The notes under the pieces were generated by a model that did no database searches, was not told the DNA's origin, and worked only from the letters and a program-made list of their open reading frames with translations. A DNA stretch of 64,000 nucleotides from Microcella alkalica (GTDB taxonomy: Bacteria; Actinomycetota; Actinomycetes; Actinomycetales; Microbacteriaceae), in assembly GCF_014137945.1 (NCBI RefSeq), contig NZ_JACGWX010000003.1:248001-312000 (forward strand), read 5' to 3'. A program made the position numbers and the translations under genes. Below, piece after piece: positions 35,812 through 43,499 of this stretch. How positions within the stretch are numbered: position 1 is the first letter of the stretch; every line of letters starts with the position of its first letter.

Positions 35812-36279
35812 TCAGGCGGTCGGCGCGCGGCGCATTCCGATGTGCGGGATGCCCGCCTCGAGGTACTCGTCCCCGTACGGCTCGAAGCCGACCGAGGCGT
35901 ACAGCGGCTGCACGTAGCTCTGACTGTGCAGCGCGATCGGCTCGTGCCCGAAGCGCGCGATGACGCGCTCGAGCAGGAGGCGGCTCAGACCCTGGTGGCG
36001 GCGATCCGCGCGGGTCACGACGCGGCCGATCAGGCGCCGGGCATCCGCATCGCCGGGGCGGGGCTCGTCGTTGTGGACGACGCGCAGGTAGCTCGCGACG
36101 CCGCGGTCGTCGCGGATCCAGAGGTGCAGGGTCGATTCGTTCCGGTCTCGTTCATCGAGCTCCTCCTCGTCGATGCGCTGCTCGAGGTAGAAGACGCTCG
36201 TGCGCAGGGAGAAGACCTCGAACGCGTCATCGGGCGTCATCTGGCTCCAGGAACGCTCGATCGGGGAAGAGTCCGCCAC
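35812..36279 (-). CDS. GNAT acetyltransferase, ElaA-like
   Basis: This 155-residue protein is an ElaA-type N-acetyltransferase: FEVFSLRTSVFYLEQRIDEEELDERD at the N-terminus and the acetyl-CoA loop RRHQGLSRLLLERVI, followed by ALHSQSYVQPLYASVGFEPYGDEYLEAGIPHIGM. The substrate is unknown. The GTG start lies 7 nt after a minus-strand TAAACT (36292-36287), so the mRNA is probably leaderless. It diverges from msrB. Confidence 0.9.
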   Translation of the reverse strand: MADSSPIERSWSQMTPDDAFEVFSLRTSVFYLEQRIDEEELDERDRNESTLHLWIRDDRGVASYLRVVHNDEPRPGDADARRLIGRVVTRADRRHQGLSRLLLERVIARFGHEPIALHSQSYVQPLYASVGFEPYGDEYLEAGIPHIGMRRAPTA

Positions 36280-36336
36280 GGCGTCGAGTTTAATGAGAAC
36301 GATGTGATCGCCGACGCGGCGAGAGGGAGGGTCGTC

Positions 36337-36762
36337 ATGACCGAGCAGGAGACCGGCACGTACGCCGTCCAGAAGACCGAGGAGCAGTGGCGCGAGGAGC
36401 TCGGCGAGGAGCGCTACCAGGTGCTGCGCCAGGCGGGGACGGAACGCGCGTGGACGGGCGAGCTGCTCGACGAGAGCCGCTCCGGCGTTTACACGTGCGG
36501 CGCATGCCAGGCCGAGCTATTCGTCGCCGGAACCAAGTTCGACTCCGGGTGCGGCTGGCCGAGCTTCTACGAGTCGGTGCGGCCCGATGCGGTCGAGCTC
36601 ATCGAGGACACGTCGCTCGGCATGGTGCGCACCGAGGTCCGGTGCGCGAAGTGCGGCTCTCACCTTGGTCACGTCTTCCCCGACGGCTTCGGCACGCCGA
36701 CCGGAGACCGCTACTGCATGAATTCGCTCGCACTCGACTTCCAGGCGGACGACGAGGCGTAG
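36337..36762 (+). CDS. msrB: peptide methionine-R-sulfoxide reductase
   Basis: This 141-residue enzyme repairs methionine-R-sulfoxide in proteins. Two CxxC pairs bind zinc (CGAC and CAKC), and the catalytic Cys is in the C-terminal RYCMNSLALDF. The core WPSFYESVRPDAVELIEDTSLGMVRTEVRCAKCGSHLGHVFPDGF is diagnostic. The ATG at 36337 follows GGGAGGG. It is monocistronic, converging with the monooxygenase gene 12 bp further on. Confidence 0.97.
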   Translation: MTEQETGTYAVQKTEEQWREELGEERYQVLRQAGTERAWTGELLDESRSGVYTCGACQAELFVAGTKFDSGCGWPSFYESVRPDAVELIEDTSLGMVRTEVRCAKCGSHLGHVFPDGFGTPTGDRYCMNSLALDFQADDEA

Positions 36763-36774
36763 CTTCGCCGAGGC

Positions 36775-38187
36775 TCAGACCGCGAGGCGCTCCCCGACGC
36801 GGAACCGAGCGCCCCGGTGCTCGGTCGGCAGGCGGTCGCCGCGCCCGTGGAGCTTCTCGCGGAGAGTCCCCTCCTCGTAGACCTCGGGGTACACCCCGCG
36901 CTCGCGAAGCACCGGGATTACGTGCTCGACGATGTCGGCGAAGGTGCCGGGCGTGATCGCGTAGGCGAGGTTGAAGCCGTCCACATCCGTCTCGGCCACC
37001 CACTCCTGCAGCTGGTCGGCGATCTGCTCGCCCGAGCCGACGATCAGCGGGCCGAGGCCGCCGATCGCGCCGTGCCGACCGATGTCGGCGACCGTGAACT
37101 CGTGCCCGTGCTCGGCGGCCGCCGCGAAGTTGGCGATGACCGACTGGATCGCGTTGCTCCTCACGTTCCCGATCGGCTCGTCGAGCGCGTACTGCGAGAG
37201 GTCGATGCCCATCCAGCCCGACATGAACACGAGGGCGCCCTCGGGGCTCGCGAACCGCAGGTAGTCGGTGTACTTCGCCTGCGCCCTCTCGGGCGTGGAG
37301 TCGGTGATCACCGTCAGCAGGGTGTAGATGCGGGCCGCGTACCGGTCGCGACCGGCCGCCTCGAGGGCATCGCGGATGCGCTTTACCGTCCCGCGCAGGA
37401 CCTCCTTCGTCGGCGCGGCCACGAAGATGGCCTCCGCGTTGCCGGCGGCGAAGGCGACCCCTCGCGGGCTCGCCCCCGCCTGGTAAATGACGGGGGTGCG
37501 CTGCGGGCTGGGCTCGGAGATGTGGATGCCGGGCACCGTGAAGTGCGTGCCCTCGTGCCCGATCTCGTGGACCTTGCTCGGGTCGGTGTACACGCCGGTC
37601 TCGCGATCGCGGACTACGGCGTCGTCCTCCCAGGACCCCTCCCAGAGCTTGTAGAGGACTTCCAGATACTCGTCGGCGTGGTCGTAGCGGTCGTCGTGCT
37701 CGCGCTGGTCGTCGTGCCCCATGTTGCGCGCAGCGCTCGGCAGGTAGCCCGTGACGACGTTCCAGCCCACCCGGCCGTTCGTCAGGTGGTCGAGCGTGGT
37801 CATGCGCCGGGCGAAGGGGTAGGGATGCTCGTAGGCGGTGCCCGCCGTGACACCGAACCCGAGGTGCTCGGTGGCGGCGGCCATGGCCGAGACGAGCAGG
37901 ATCGGATCGTTGACCGGCACCTGCGCGCCGTGGCGGATCGCCGCCTCGTTCGAACCGGCGTAGACGTCGTACGTGCCGAGCACGTCAGCGATGAAGATGC
38001 CGTCGAACGTGCCTCGCTCGAGAAGCTTCGCTAGCTCCGTCCAGTACGACAGCTCGGTGTAGCGGTGCGACTGGTCGTCGGGGTGGCGCCACAGGCCGGA
38101 GGACTGGTGCGCGACGCAGTTCATGTCGAACGCGTTGAAGCGGATGCGGCGCGCGGGTCGGAGGGAGGAGTCGGTCTGGTCGGACAT
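36775..38187 (-). CDS. NtaA/SnaA/DszA-type FMN-dependent monooxygenase
   Basis: This 470-residue class C flavin monooxygenase of the luciferase-like superfamily uses FMNH2 from a separate reductase. Diagnostic parts are RIRFNAFDMNCVAHQSSGLWRHPDD, IFIADVLGTYDVYAGS, LTNGRVGWNVVTGYLPSAARNMG, and VIYQAGASPRGVAFAAGNAEAIFV. Relatives oxidise aminopolycarboxylates or cleave C-S bonds in sulfonates and thiophenes. The FMN reductase gene lies divergently 162 bp away and is the likely partner. An array of GTNAC repeats separates the two. Confidence 0.93.
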   Translation of the reverse strand: MSDQTDSSLRPARRIRFNAFDMNCVAHQSSGLWRHPDDQSHRYTELSYWTELAKLLERGTFDGIFIADVLGTYDVYAGSNEAAIRHGAQVPVNDPILLVSAMAAATEHLGFGVTAGTAYEHPYPFARRMTTLDHLTNGRVGWNVVTGYLPSAARNMGHDDQREHDDRYDHADEYLEVLYKLWEGSWEDDAVVRDRETGVYTDPSKVHEIGHEGTHFTVPGIHISEPSPQRTPVIYQAGASPRGVAFAAGNAEAIFVAAPTKEVLRGTVKRIRDALEAAGRDRYAARIYTLLTVITDSTPERAQAKYTDYLRFASPEGALVFMSGWMGIDLSQYALDEPIGNVRSNAIQSVIANFAAAAEHGHEFTVADIGRHGAIGGLGPLIVGSGEQIADQLQEWVAETDVDGFNLAYAITPGTFADIVEHVIPVLRERGVYPEVYEEGTLREKLHGRGDRLPTEHRGARFRVGERLAV

Positions 38188-38232
38188 GCCCGCCATCGTG
38201 GCCCGAGCCGGGGTGCCGCGGCGAGCGCCGAC

Positions 38233-38305
38233 GTCACCCCGCGTCACCGGAGGTCATCCGGTTACGCCCCGCGACGCCGCGTTACCCCGAGCGTCGTTCC
38301 GTGAC
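38233..38305. promoter_or_regulatory. array of GTNAC half-sites between monooxygenase and FMN reductase
   Basis: GTCAC (38233-38237), GTCAC (38243-38247), GTCAT (38253-38257), GTTAC (38261-38265), GTTAC (38281-38285) and GTGAC (38301-38305) lie in the same direction, the first three exactly 10 bp apart. CCGG-N7-CCGG flanks the third. It occupies the divergent promoter region and is likely to be a helix-phased operator. The cognate regulator is unknown. Confidence 0.5.
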
Positions 38306-38349
38306 GCGCGCGCTGGAGCGGCTCGTCGGCCGCGCCTACCGTGCTCGGC

Positions 38350-38931
38350 ATGACCGCGATCACTCTGGCCCGCCCGCTCTCCGTCGTCGGAGTGTCGGGC
38401 AGCACCCACTCGCCCTCGCGAACGACCGCGCTCGTGGACGAGATCCTCGCCGTGGTCGCGCGCAATCGCGACGTCGAGACGCACCTGGTCGAGGTGGATC
38501 GCATCGGGCCCGGCCTCGCGGGCACCGTGCGGAGGTCGGAGCTGGCTCCCTCCGTGGAGGCCGAGCTATCTCGGATCGAGACGGCCGACCTGCTCGTCGT
38601 CGCGAGCCCCGTGTACCGCGCCTCGTACACGGGTCTCTTCAAGCACCTGTTCGACTTCGTCGAGCAGTACGCCCTCGTCGGCACGCCCGTGCTACTCGCG
38701 GCCACGGGGGGCAGCGAGCGCCATGGGCTCATGATCGAGCACCAGCTGCGCCCGCTGTTCGGATTCTTCCAGTCGCTCACCCTGCCCAACGGCATCTACG
38801 CATCCGACGGCGACTTCACCGACTACCGCATCTCGAACGCCGAGCTGCGCGAGCGCATCGAGACGGCGGTCGCGCGCGCCCTCCCCGTCGTGGCGCGCGT
38901 AGCGCCCGAGGTGCGCTCGGCGTACTTCTAG
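38350..38931 (+). CDS. NADPH-dependent FMN reductase (MsuE/SsuE-like)
   Basis: This 193-residue flavodoxin-fold protein has the FMN phosphate loop VVGVSGSTHSPSRTTALV, the segment DLLVVASPVYRASYTGLFKHLFDFV and ATGGSERHGLMIEHQLRPLFGFFQS, typical of reductases that feed two-component monooxygenases. It is divergent from such a monooxygenase. A -10 TACCGT (38337-38342) lies 7 nt before the ATG, predicting a leaderless mRNA. Its TAG stop overlaps the stop of the convergent DMT gene by four bases. Confidence 0.93.
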   Translation: MTAITLARPLSVVGVSGSTHSPSRTTALVDEILAVVARNRDVETHLVEVDRIGPGLAGTVRRSELAPSVEAELSRIETADLLVVASPVYRASYTGLFKHLFDFVEQYALVGTPVLLAATGGSERHGLMIEHQLRPLFGFFQSLTLPNGIYASDGDFTDYRISNAELRERIETAVARALPVVARVAPEVRSAYF

Positions 38932-39908
38932 GCGCCTGCCTGCGATGCGCGCCGAGGACGGTCGCGGCGCCGGGACGGGATGGCGGCGATGAGCACCCCG
39001 ACGAGAGTGAGCGCGGCTCCGATCGCCGTCGATGCCGTCGTCGCGACGCCGATGGGGAGGACGAGGTCGAGGACGAGCGCGCCGACGAGCTGACCCATGA
39101 CGAGGCACAGCCCGAGGATGAGCACACCGATGCGCGCCACAGTTATCGTCTGGATGGCGATGAACCCCGCGCCAAGCGCCCCGCCGATGTAGAGCGCTGG
39201 GTCCGATGGCAGCCGGTCCGGCAACCCCGCGATGAGCAGGTGGACGCCCGTGGCGACGGCGAGCGCGGTGGTGCCGATGATGAAGTTGATCGTCGTCGCG
39301 GCGATGGGCGATCCGGTCGCCGTGCGCACGCGGCCGTTGACGGCGGCCTGGGCTCCCACGCCGAGGCCAGCCAGCAGCGGCAGCAGGAGCGCGGCGACCG
39401 GCACCCGCCCGCCGATCTCGGGAGCGACGGCAACGACCACGGCCGCGAGGGTGAGGAGCGTGCCGAGCAGCCTCTGGGTCGTGACGGGAGCACGGCGCGA
39501 TCCGGCGAAGCCCGTCGCGTCGATCCAGAGCCCCATCGCGGTCTGGCCCGTCACCGTCGCCACCGTGAATATCGCGACCCCCAGGATGCTCGCGACGAGG
39601 CTCTGGCCGAGCACCAGGAACGCGCCGCCGAACCCGCCAAGGAGCATCCACCATCGCAGCTCGCCCGACGCGAGAAGCGGCCGGATCGCCCGGAAGGCCG
39701 CTCGGGCGCGCGGCGAGGCGGCGGTGGCGACGAGCAAGAGGACGAGCCCGGAGGAGAACGAGATGAGCGCGGCGGTGAATCCGTCGTCGATGACCTGACC
39801 GAGCTCGCCGTTGACGCGGTGCTGGGCGGCGACCCCGAGTCCGGCGACGACCGTGGCCGCGCATGCGGCCGCGACCAGGAGAGCGCTTCGCCGATCAGTG
39901 GTCATCAT
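38928..39908 (-). CDS. DMT-type (YdcZ-like, duplicated) membrane transporter
   Basis: This 326-residue protein has about ten membrane helices in two homologous halves (LLVAAACAATVVAGLGVAAQHRVNGELGQVI, and LLLPLLAGLGVGAQAAVNGRVRTATGSPI), the pattern of the YdcZ/DUF606 branch of drug/metabolite transporters. The repeated Q-x-VNG motif marks the inverted-repeat halves. The substrate is unknown. The C-terminus is basic and cytoplasmic. It may start at Met1 or Met2. Confidence 0.88.
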   Translation of the reverse strand: MMTTDRRSALLVAAACAATVVAGLGVAAQHRVNGELGQVIDDGFTAALISFSSGLVLLLVATAASPRARAAFRAIRPLLASGELRWWMLLGGFGGAFLVLGQSLVASILGVAIFTVATVTGQTAMGLWIDATGFAGSRRAPVTTQRLLGTLLTLAAVVVAVAPEIGGRVPVAALLLPLLAGLGVGAQAAVNGRVRTATGSPIAATTINFIIGTTALAVATGVHLLIAGLPDRLPSDPALYIGGALGAGFIAIQTITVARIGVLILGLCLVMGQLVGALVLDLVLPIGVATTASTAIGAALTLVGVLIAAIPSRRRDRPRRASQAGA

Positions 39909-39997
39909 GGCCTTCCGCGCTCACGAGGCGATGGATTCGGCGGGGATCCGTCCGGCACGACGCCGCGGTTCGACGCTGTCGCCGCGTGTGGAAGGAG

Positions 39998-40073
39998 TGG
40001 GGCCGCCTGTGGGAATCGAACCCACGACCTATTCATTACGAGTGAATCGCTCTGCCGACTGAGCTAAGGCGGC
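39998..40073 (-). tRNA. tRNA-Thr (anticodon CGT)
   Basis: The minus strand folds as acceptor GCCGCCT with AGGCGGC, D-arm GCTC/GAGC, anticodon stem ATTCA/TGAAT with loop CTCGTAA (anticodon CGT), and T-loop TTCGATT. CCA is encoded at 40000-39998. A minus-strand TAGACT (40111-40106) lies in the right place for its -10. Confidence 0.96.
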
Positions 40074-40172
40074 GTGCTCGGTTTCTCACCGGGACACGGC
40101 TATGGAGTCTAGCCCATCCTGCGGGTGCGATTGGTCCGCGGGCGCCGTCGCCGTCGCCGACCGCTCGCGAGC

Positions 40173-41714
40173 TCAGCCGGCGCAGACGGGGTCCTCCGCC
40201 GGCGCGACCCCGGTGAGGAAGAACTCGTCGACGAGGTCGTTGATGCAGGGGTCGCCCTCGTCATAGGCGATGTGCCCCTCGCCGTCGTAGGTCAGCAGCA
40301 CCCCGCTCTCGAGCTGCTCCGCGAGCGATTCGGCCCAGATGTATGGCGTCGCCGGGTCGCCCGTCGTCCCGATCACGAGGATGGGCGGGGCGCCCTCGGC
40401 GCGGACGGGCCCGAGCTCACCTTCGAACTCGTGGGGCCAGTGCTGGCAGACCACGTCGCCCAGCACGCTCGGGTCCGAGGTCACCGGAGCGGATTCGGCG
40501 ATCGCCGTGTTCTGGTCGATGATCACCTGGGGATCGCGCTCGACCGGGTAGTCGAGGCAGTTGATCGCGATGAACGCCTCGAGGGAGTTGTCGAGGTACT
40601 CCCCGTTCTCCCGGCCGTAGTAGAAGTCGGCGAGGAGAAAGCCGGTCTCCACGACCCCCGTGCGCAGCTCGGTGAACATCTGGCTCAGGAACTCCCACGA
40701 GCCTTCGTCGTAGAGCGCGGTCGCGACGGCGATGTCGAGCACGGAGTCGGTGAAGAGCCGACCGTCGGGGCCGGGGATGGGATCCGTCTCGAGTCGCTCG
40801 TAGAGCTGCTCGACGATGGCGAGCGCGGCGGTCGTATCGGTCGGGAACGGGCAGGTCGCGGCGGCGGCGCATTCCGTCAGATAGGTCGTCAGAGCGGCCT
40901 CGAATCCGATCGACTGCGCGAGGACCACCTCGAACTGGGTGCTCGTGGGGTCGGTGGCGCCGTCGAGGACCAGCCGACCGACGCGCTCGGGGAAACGATC
41001 GGCGTAGCGCGCCCCGATCTCGGTGCCGTAGGAGTAGCCGAAGTAGTTCAGCGCCTCGTCCCCGACGAGGGCACGGAGCATGTCGAGGTCGCGCACGGTG
41101 GAGTCGGTGTCGACGTGCTCGAGCAGCGGGCCGGAGTTCTCGGCGCAGGCCTCGACGAAGCGCTGAGCGCTCTGCTCGACCTCGGCGACCCACTCAGGAG
41201 TCTGCGGCTCGGCCTCGGGGACTCCGTAGATGAACTCGTCCATGTCGGCGGGATCGGTGAAGCAGGTGACGGCCGATGAGCGACCCACGCCGCGGGGATC
41301 CCAACCGATCACGTCGAAGCTCTCGCGGAGCCGCTCGCTCACGGCGAAGTCGACGCTGTCGCGGATGAAGTCGAAACCGGAGGCGCCGGGGCCGCCCGGG
41401 TTCACGAAGAGAGAGCCCAGCGCGGTCTCGGTCGCGCGGTAGCGGACGAGAGCGAGGTCGATGTCGTCGCCCGCGGCGGGGTCGTCCCAGTCCAGCGGGG
41501 CGGTCGCGGTCGCGCACTGCGCGCCGCCCCCGCAGCGCTCCCAGACGAGCGACTGCCGGTAGTAGGGCTCGAGCGCCCCATCCACCTCCTCGCCCGTCGG
41601 GGTCGAGGTGTCCTGGCCCGTCAGCCCGGTCAGCCACGTGGGCACGCAGCCGGACAGCGCGAGCACCGCGACGAGGGTGAGGGCGACGGCGGAGAGTCGG
41701 GTGCGGTGCGTCAC
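40173..41714 (-). CDS. secreted alpha/beta hydrolase, tripeptidyl-aminopeptidase type, lipoprotein
   Basis: This 513-residue lipoprotein has a signal peptide with lipobox LSGC (Cys about residue 23). The enzyme domain carries the oxyanion loop FVNPGGPGASG, DPRGVGRSS, the nucleophile elbow FGYSYGTEIGARYADRFP, and a C-terminal TAP-like domain with the acid/His pair in GTTGDPATPY and GEGHIAY. Relatives release tripeptides from secreted proteins. The GTG start overlaps the holB stop (GTGA), and TAGGCT lies 7 nt upstream, so it may be both read through from holB and transcribed alone without a leader. Confidence 0.93.
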   Translation of the reverse strand: MTHRTRLSAVALTLVAVLALSGCVPTWLTGLTGQDTSTPTGEEVDGALEPYYRQSLVWERCGGGAQCATATAPLDWDDPAAGDDIDLALVRYRATETALGSLFVNPGGPGASGFDFIRDSVDFAVSERLRESFDVIGWDPRGVGRSSAVTCFTDPADMDEFIYGVPEAEPQTPEWVAEVEQSAQRFVEACAENSGPLLEHVDTDSTVRDLDMLRALVGDEALNYFGYSYGTEIGARYADRFPERVGRLVLDGATDPTSTQFEVVLAQSIGFEAALTTYLTECAAAATCPFPTDTTAALAIVEQLYERLETDPIPGPDGRLFTDSVLDIAVATALYDEGSWEFLSQMFTELRTGVVETGFLLADFYYGRENGEYLDNSLEAFIAINCLDYPVERDPQVIIDQNTAIAESAPVTSDPSVLGDVVCQHWPHEFEGELGPVRAEGAPPILVIGTTGDPATPYIWAESLAEQLESGVLLTYDGEGHIAYDEGDPCINDLVDEFFLTGVAPAEDPVCAG

Positions 41715-42865
41715 GCGGGCGAGCCTAACGCGGGCACCCGTCCGCTGGCGGTGATGAGCATCGCCTCGAGAGCGAGAACGGGGGGCGTGTTGCCCTCGAC
41801 GCGGCGTCGAGCCTGGCCGATCGCGCCGAGGGCTGCGAGCGACTGCTCGGCGGTGCTCGACCGGGCGACCTCCTCCAGACGGTCGCGCTGCGCCTCGTTC
41901 ACGAGCTCGACGCCGGCGTCGAGCTGGAGCAGGAGGAGGTCGCGGTAGAGCGAGAGCAGATCGACGAGCACGCGGTCGATGCCGTCGCGCACCGACCGGG
42001 TGGCGCGTCGCTTCTGGTCCTCCTCCAGCGCCTTGAGCGCGCCGCGCATCGCCGGAGGGACGGTGCCGCCCGGCTCGAGGCCGAGCGAGCGCAGAGCGGC
42101 CTCGCGCTCGAGGGTCTCGCGCTCCGCCGTGAACGCCTTGGCGTCATCGGTCGCGAGGGCGACCAGCTGCTCCGCCGCGAGGACGGCCCGTGACACGCTC
42201 GTCACCCCGAGCGCGAGCTCGAGGGTGCGGGCGCGCCGCTCGCGAGCCTCGGCGTCCGTCGCGAGCCGGTGGGCCATCCCGATATGGCTCTGCGCCTCGC
42301 GGGCGGCCCGCTCGGCGAGCTCGGCATCGACGCCGTCGCGACTCGCGAGCAGATCGGCGACCTCGCGCACGCTCGGGACGCGCAGCCGGACGGCGCGGAC
42401 GCGCGAGCGGATCGTGGGGATGAGGTCGGCGGCGCTCGGCGCGCACAGGATCCACACCGTGCGGGGCGGGGGCTCCTCCAGCGCCTTGAGGAGCACGTTG
42501 GAGGTGCGCTCGGTCATGCGATCGGCGTCCTCCACGATGATGACGCGATACGGCGCGACACTGGGCGAGTACTGACTCTGGGAGACGAGCTGACGAACCT
42601 CGTCGATCGAGATGATGACCCGCTCGGTGGCGAGCACGGCGAGGTCGGGGTGGGTGCGGGCCGAGACCTGCGCGGCGGTGGTCGACGCCGCGGCGGGCTC
42701 CGCAGTGAGGAGCTCGGTCGCGAAGGCGAAGGCGAGATTCGACCTGCCTGAGCCCGGCGGGCCCGTGATGAGCCAGGCGTGGGTCATCGATGCGGGGTCG
42801 CTCGCGGCGGTGCGAAGAAGTGCGATCGCCGCTTCCTGCCCGGTGAGGTCGTCCCAGCCCGTCAT
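41711..42865 (-). CDS. holB: DNA polymerase III subunit delta prime
   Basis: This 384-residue clamp-loader subunit resembles HolB: GQEAAIALLRTAASDPASMTHAWLITGPPGSGRSNLAFAFA, IISIDEVRQLVSQSQYSPSVAPYRVIIVEDADRMTERTSNVLLKALEEPP, and the SRV-like region IRSRVRAVRL. The P-loop is GPPGSGRS with Arg in place of the catalytic Lys, as expected for delta prime, which does not hydrolyse ATP. It overlaps tmk by ATGA and belongs to the topA-tmk-holB operon. Confidence 0.95.
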   Translation of the reverse strand: MTGWDDLTGQEAAIALLRTAASDPASMTHAWLITGPPGSGRSNLAFAFATELLTAEPAAASTTAAQVSARTHPDLAVLATERVIISIDEVRQLVSQSQYSPSVAPYRVIIVEDADRMTERTSNVLLKALEEPPPRTVWILCAPSAADLIPTIRSRVRAVRLRVPSVREVADLLASRDGVDAELAERAAREAQSHIGMAHRLATDAEARERRARTLELALGVTSVSRAVLAAEQLVALATDDAKAFTAERETLEREAALRSLGLEPGGTVPPAMRGALKALEEDQKRRATRSVRDGIDRVLVDLLSLYRDLLLLQLDAGVELVNEAQRDRLEEVARSSTAEQSLAALGAIGQARRRVEGNTPPVLALEAMLITASGRVPALGSPA

Positions 42866-43494
42866 GGGGTCAGAGTATCGAGCAGCGCGGACACCCTGGA
42901 GCGGATGCGCTCCTGCAGCGCGCCCACGGGCTCCGTCGCATCGAGCACGAGGAACCGGCCGGGCTCGGCCTCGGCGAGCGCGAGATACGCGTCGCGGACC
43001 CGCTCGTGGAAGATCGCGGCCTCCGCCTCGAGCCGGTCGTACCGCGTGCGGCTCGCGTCGAGCCGCTCGCGACCGAGCGCGGGATCCAGATCGAGCAGCA
43101 CCGTGAGATGAGGCAGGAGCCCTTCGGTCGCCCAGAGAGAGAGCTCGCGCACCTCCGTCGTCGACAGCACGCGACCCGCCCCCTGGTAGGCGACCGAGGA
43201 ATCGAGATATCGGTCCTGGATGACGACGTCGCCGCGATCGAGCCCCGGTCGCACGACGGTGGCGACGTTGTGGGCGCGGTCGGCGGCGTAGAGCAGCGCC
43301 TCGGCCCTCGGCGCCATGTAGCCGCGCCGGTGCAGGATGATCTCGCGCAGTTCGAGCCCGAGCTCGGTGCCCCCCGGCTCGCGCGCGTGCACCACGGTCT
43401 CGCCCCGGTCGGTCAGCCACTCCGTGAGGAGCGCCGACTGCGTCGACTTTCCCGAGCCGTCGCCGCCCTCGAAGGTCAGGAAGAGGCCGGTCAC
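42862..43494 (-). CDS. tmk: thymidylate kinase
   Basis: This 210-residue kinase makes dTDP from dTMP. It has the P-loop FEGGDGSGKSTQ, the DRY-type segment DRYLDSSVAYQGAGR and the LID region of the family (ERLDASRTRYDRLEAE). The GTG start lies 5 bp after the stop of topA, and the stop overlaps the holB start. The gene order topA-tmk-holB is common in actinobacteria. Confidence 0.96.
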   Translation of the reverse strand: MTGLFLTFEGGDGSGKSTQSALLTEWLTDRGETVVHAREPGGTELGLELREIILHRRGYMAPRAEALLYAADRAHNVATVVRPGLDRGDVVIQDRYLDSSVAYQGAGRVLSTTEVRELSLWATEGLLPHLTVLLDLDPALGRERLDASRTRYDRLEAEAAIFHERVRDAYLALAEAEPGRFLVLDATEPVGALQERIRSRVSALLDTLTP

Positions 43495-43499
43495 GCCGG

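Noticed and set aside
40000-40075. Frames reading GIEPTTYSLRVNRSAD or WESNPRPIHYE
   Set aside because: Antisense translation of tRNA-Thr, not a gene.
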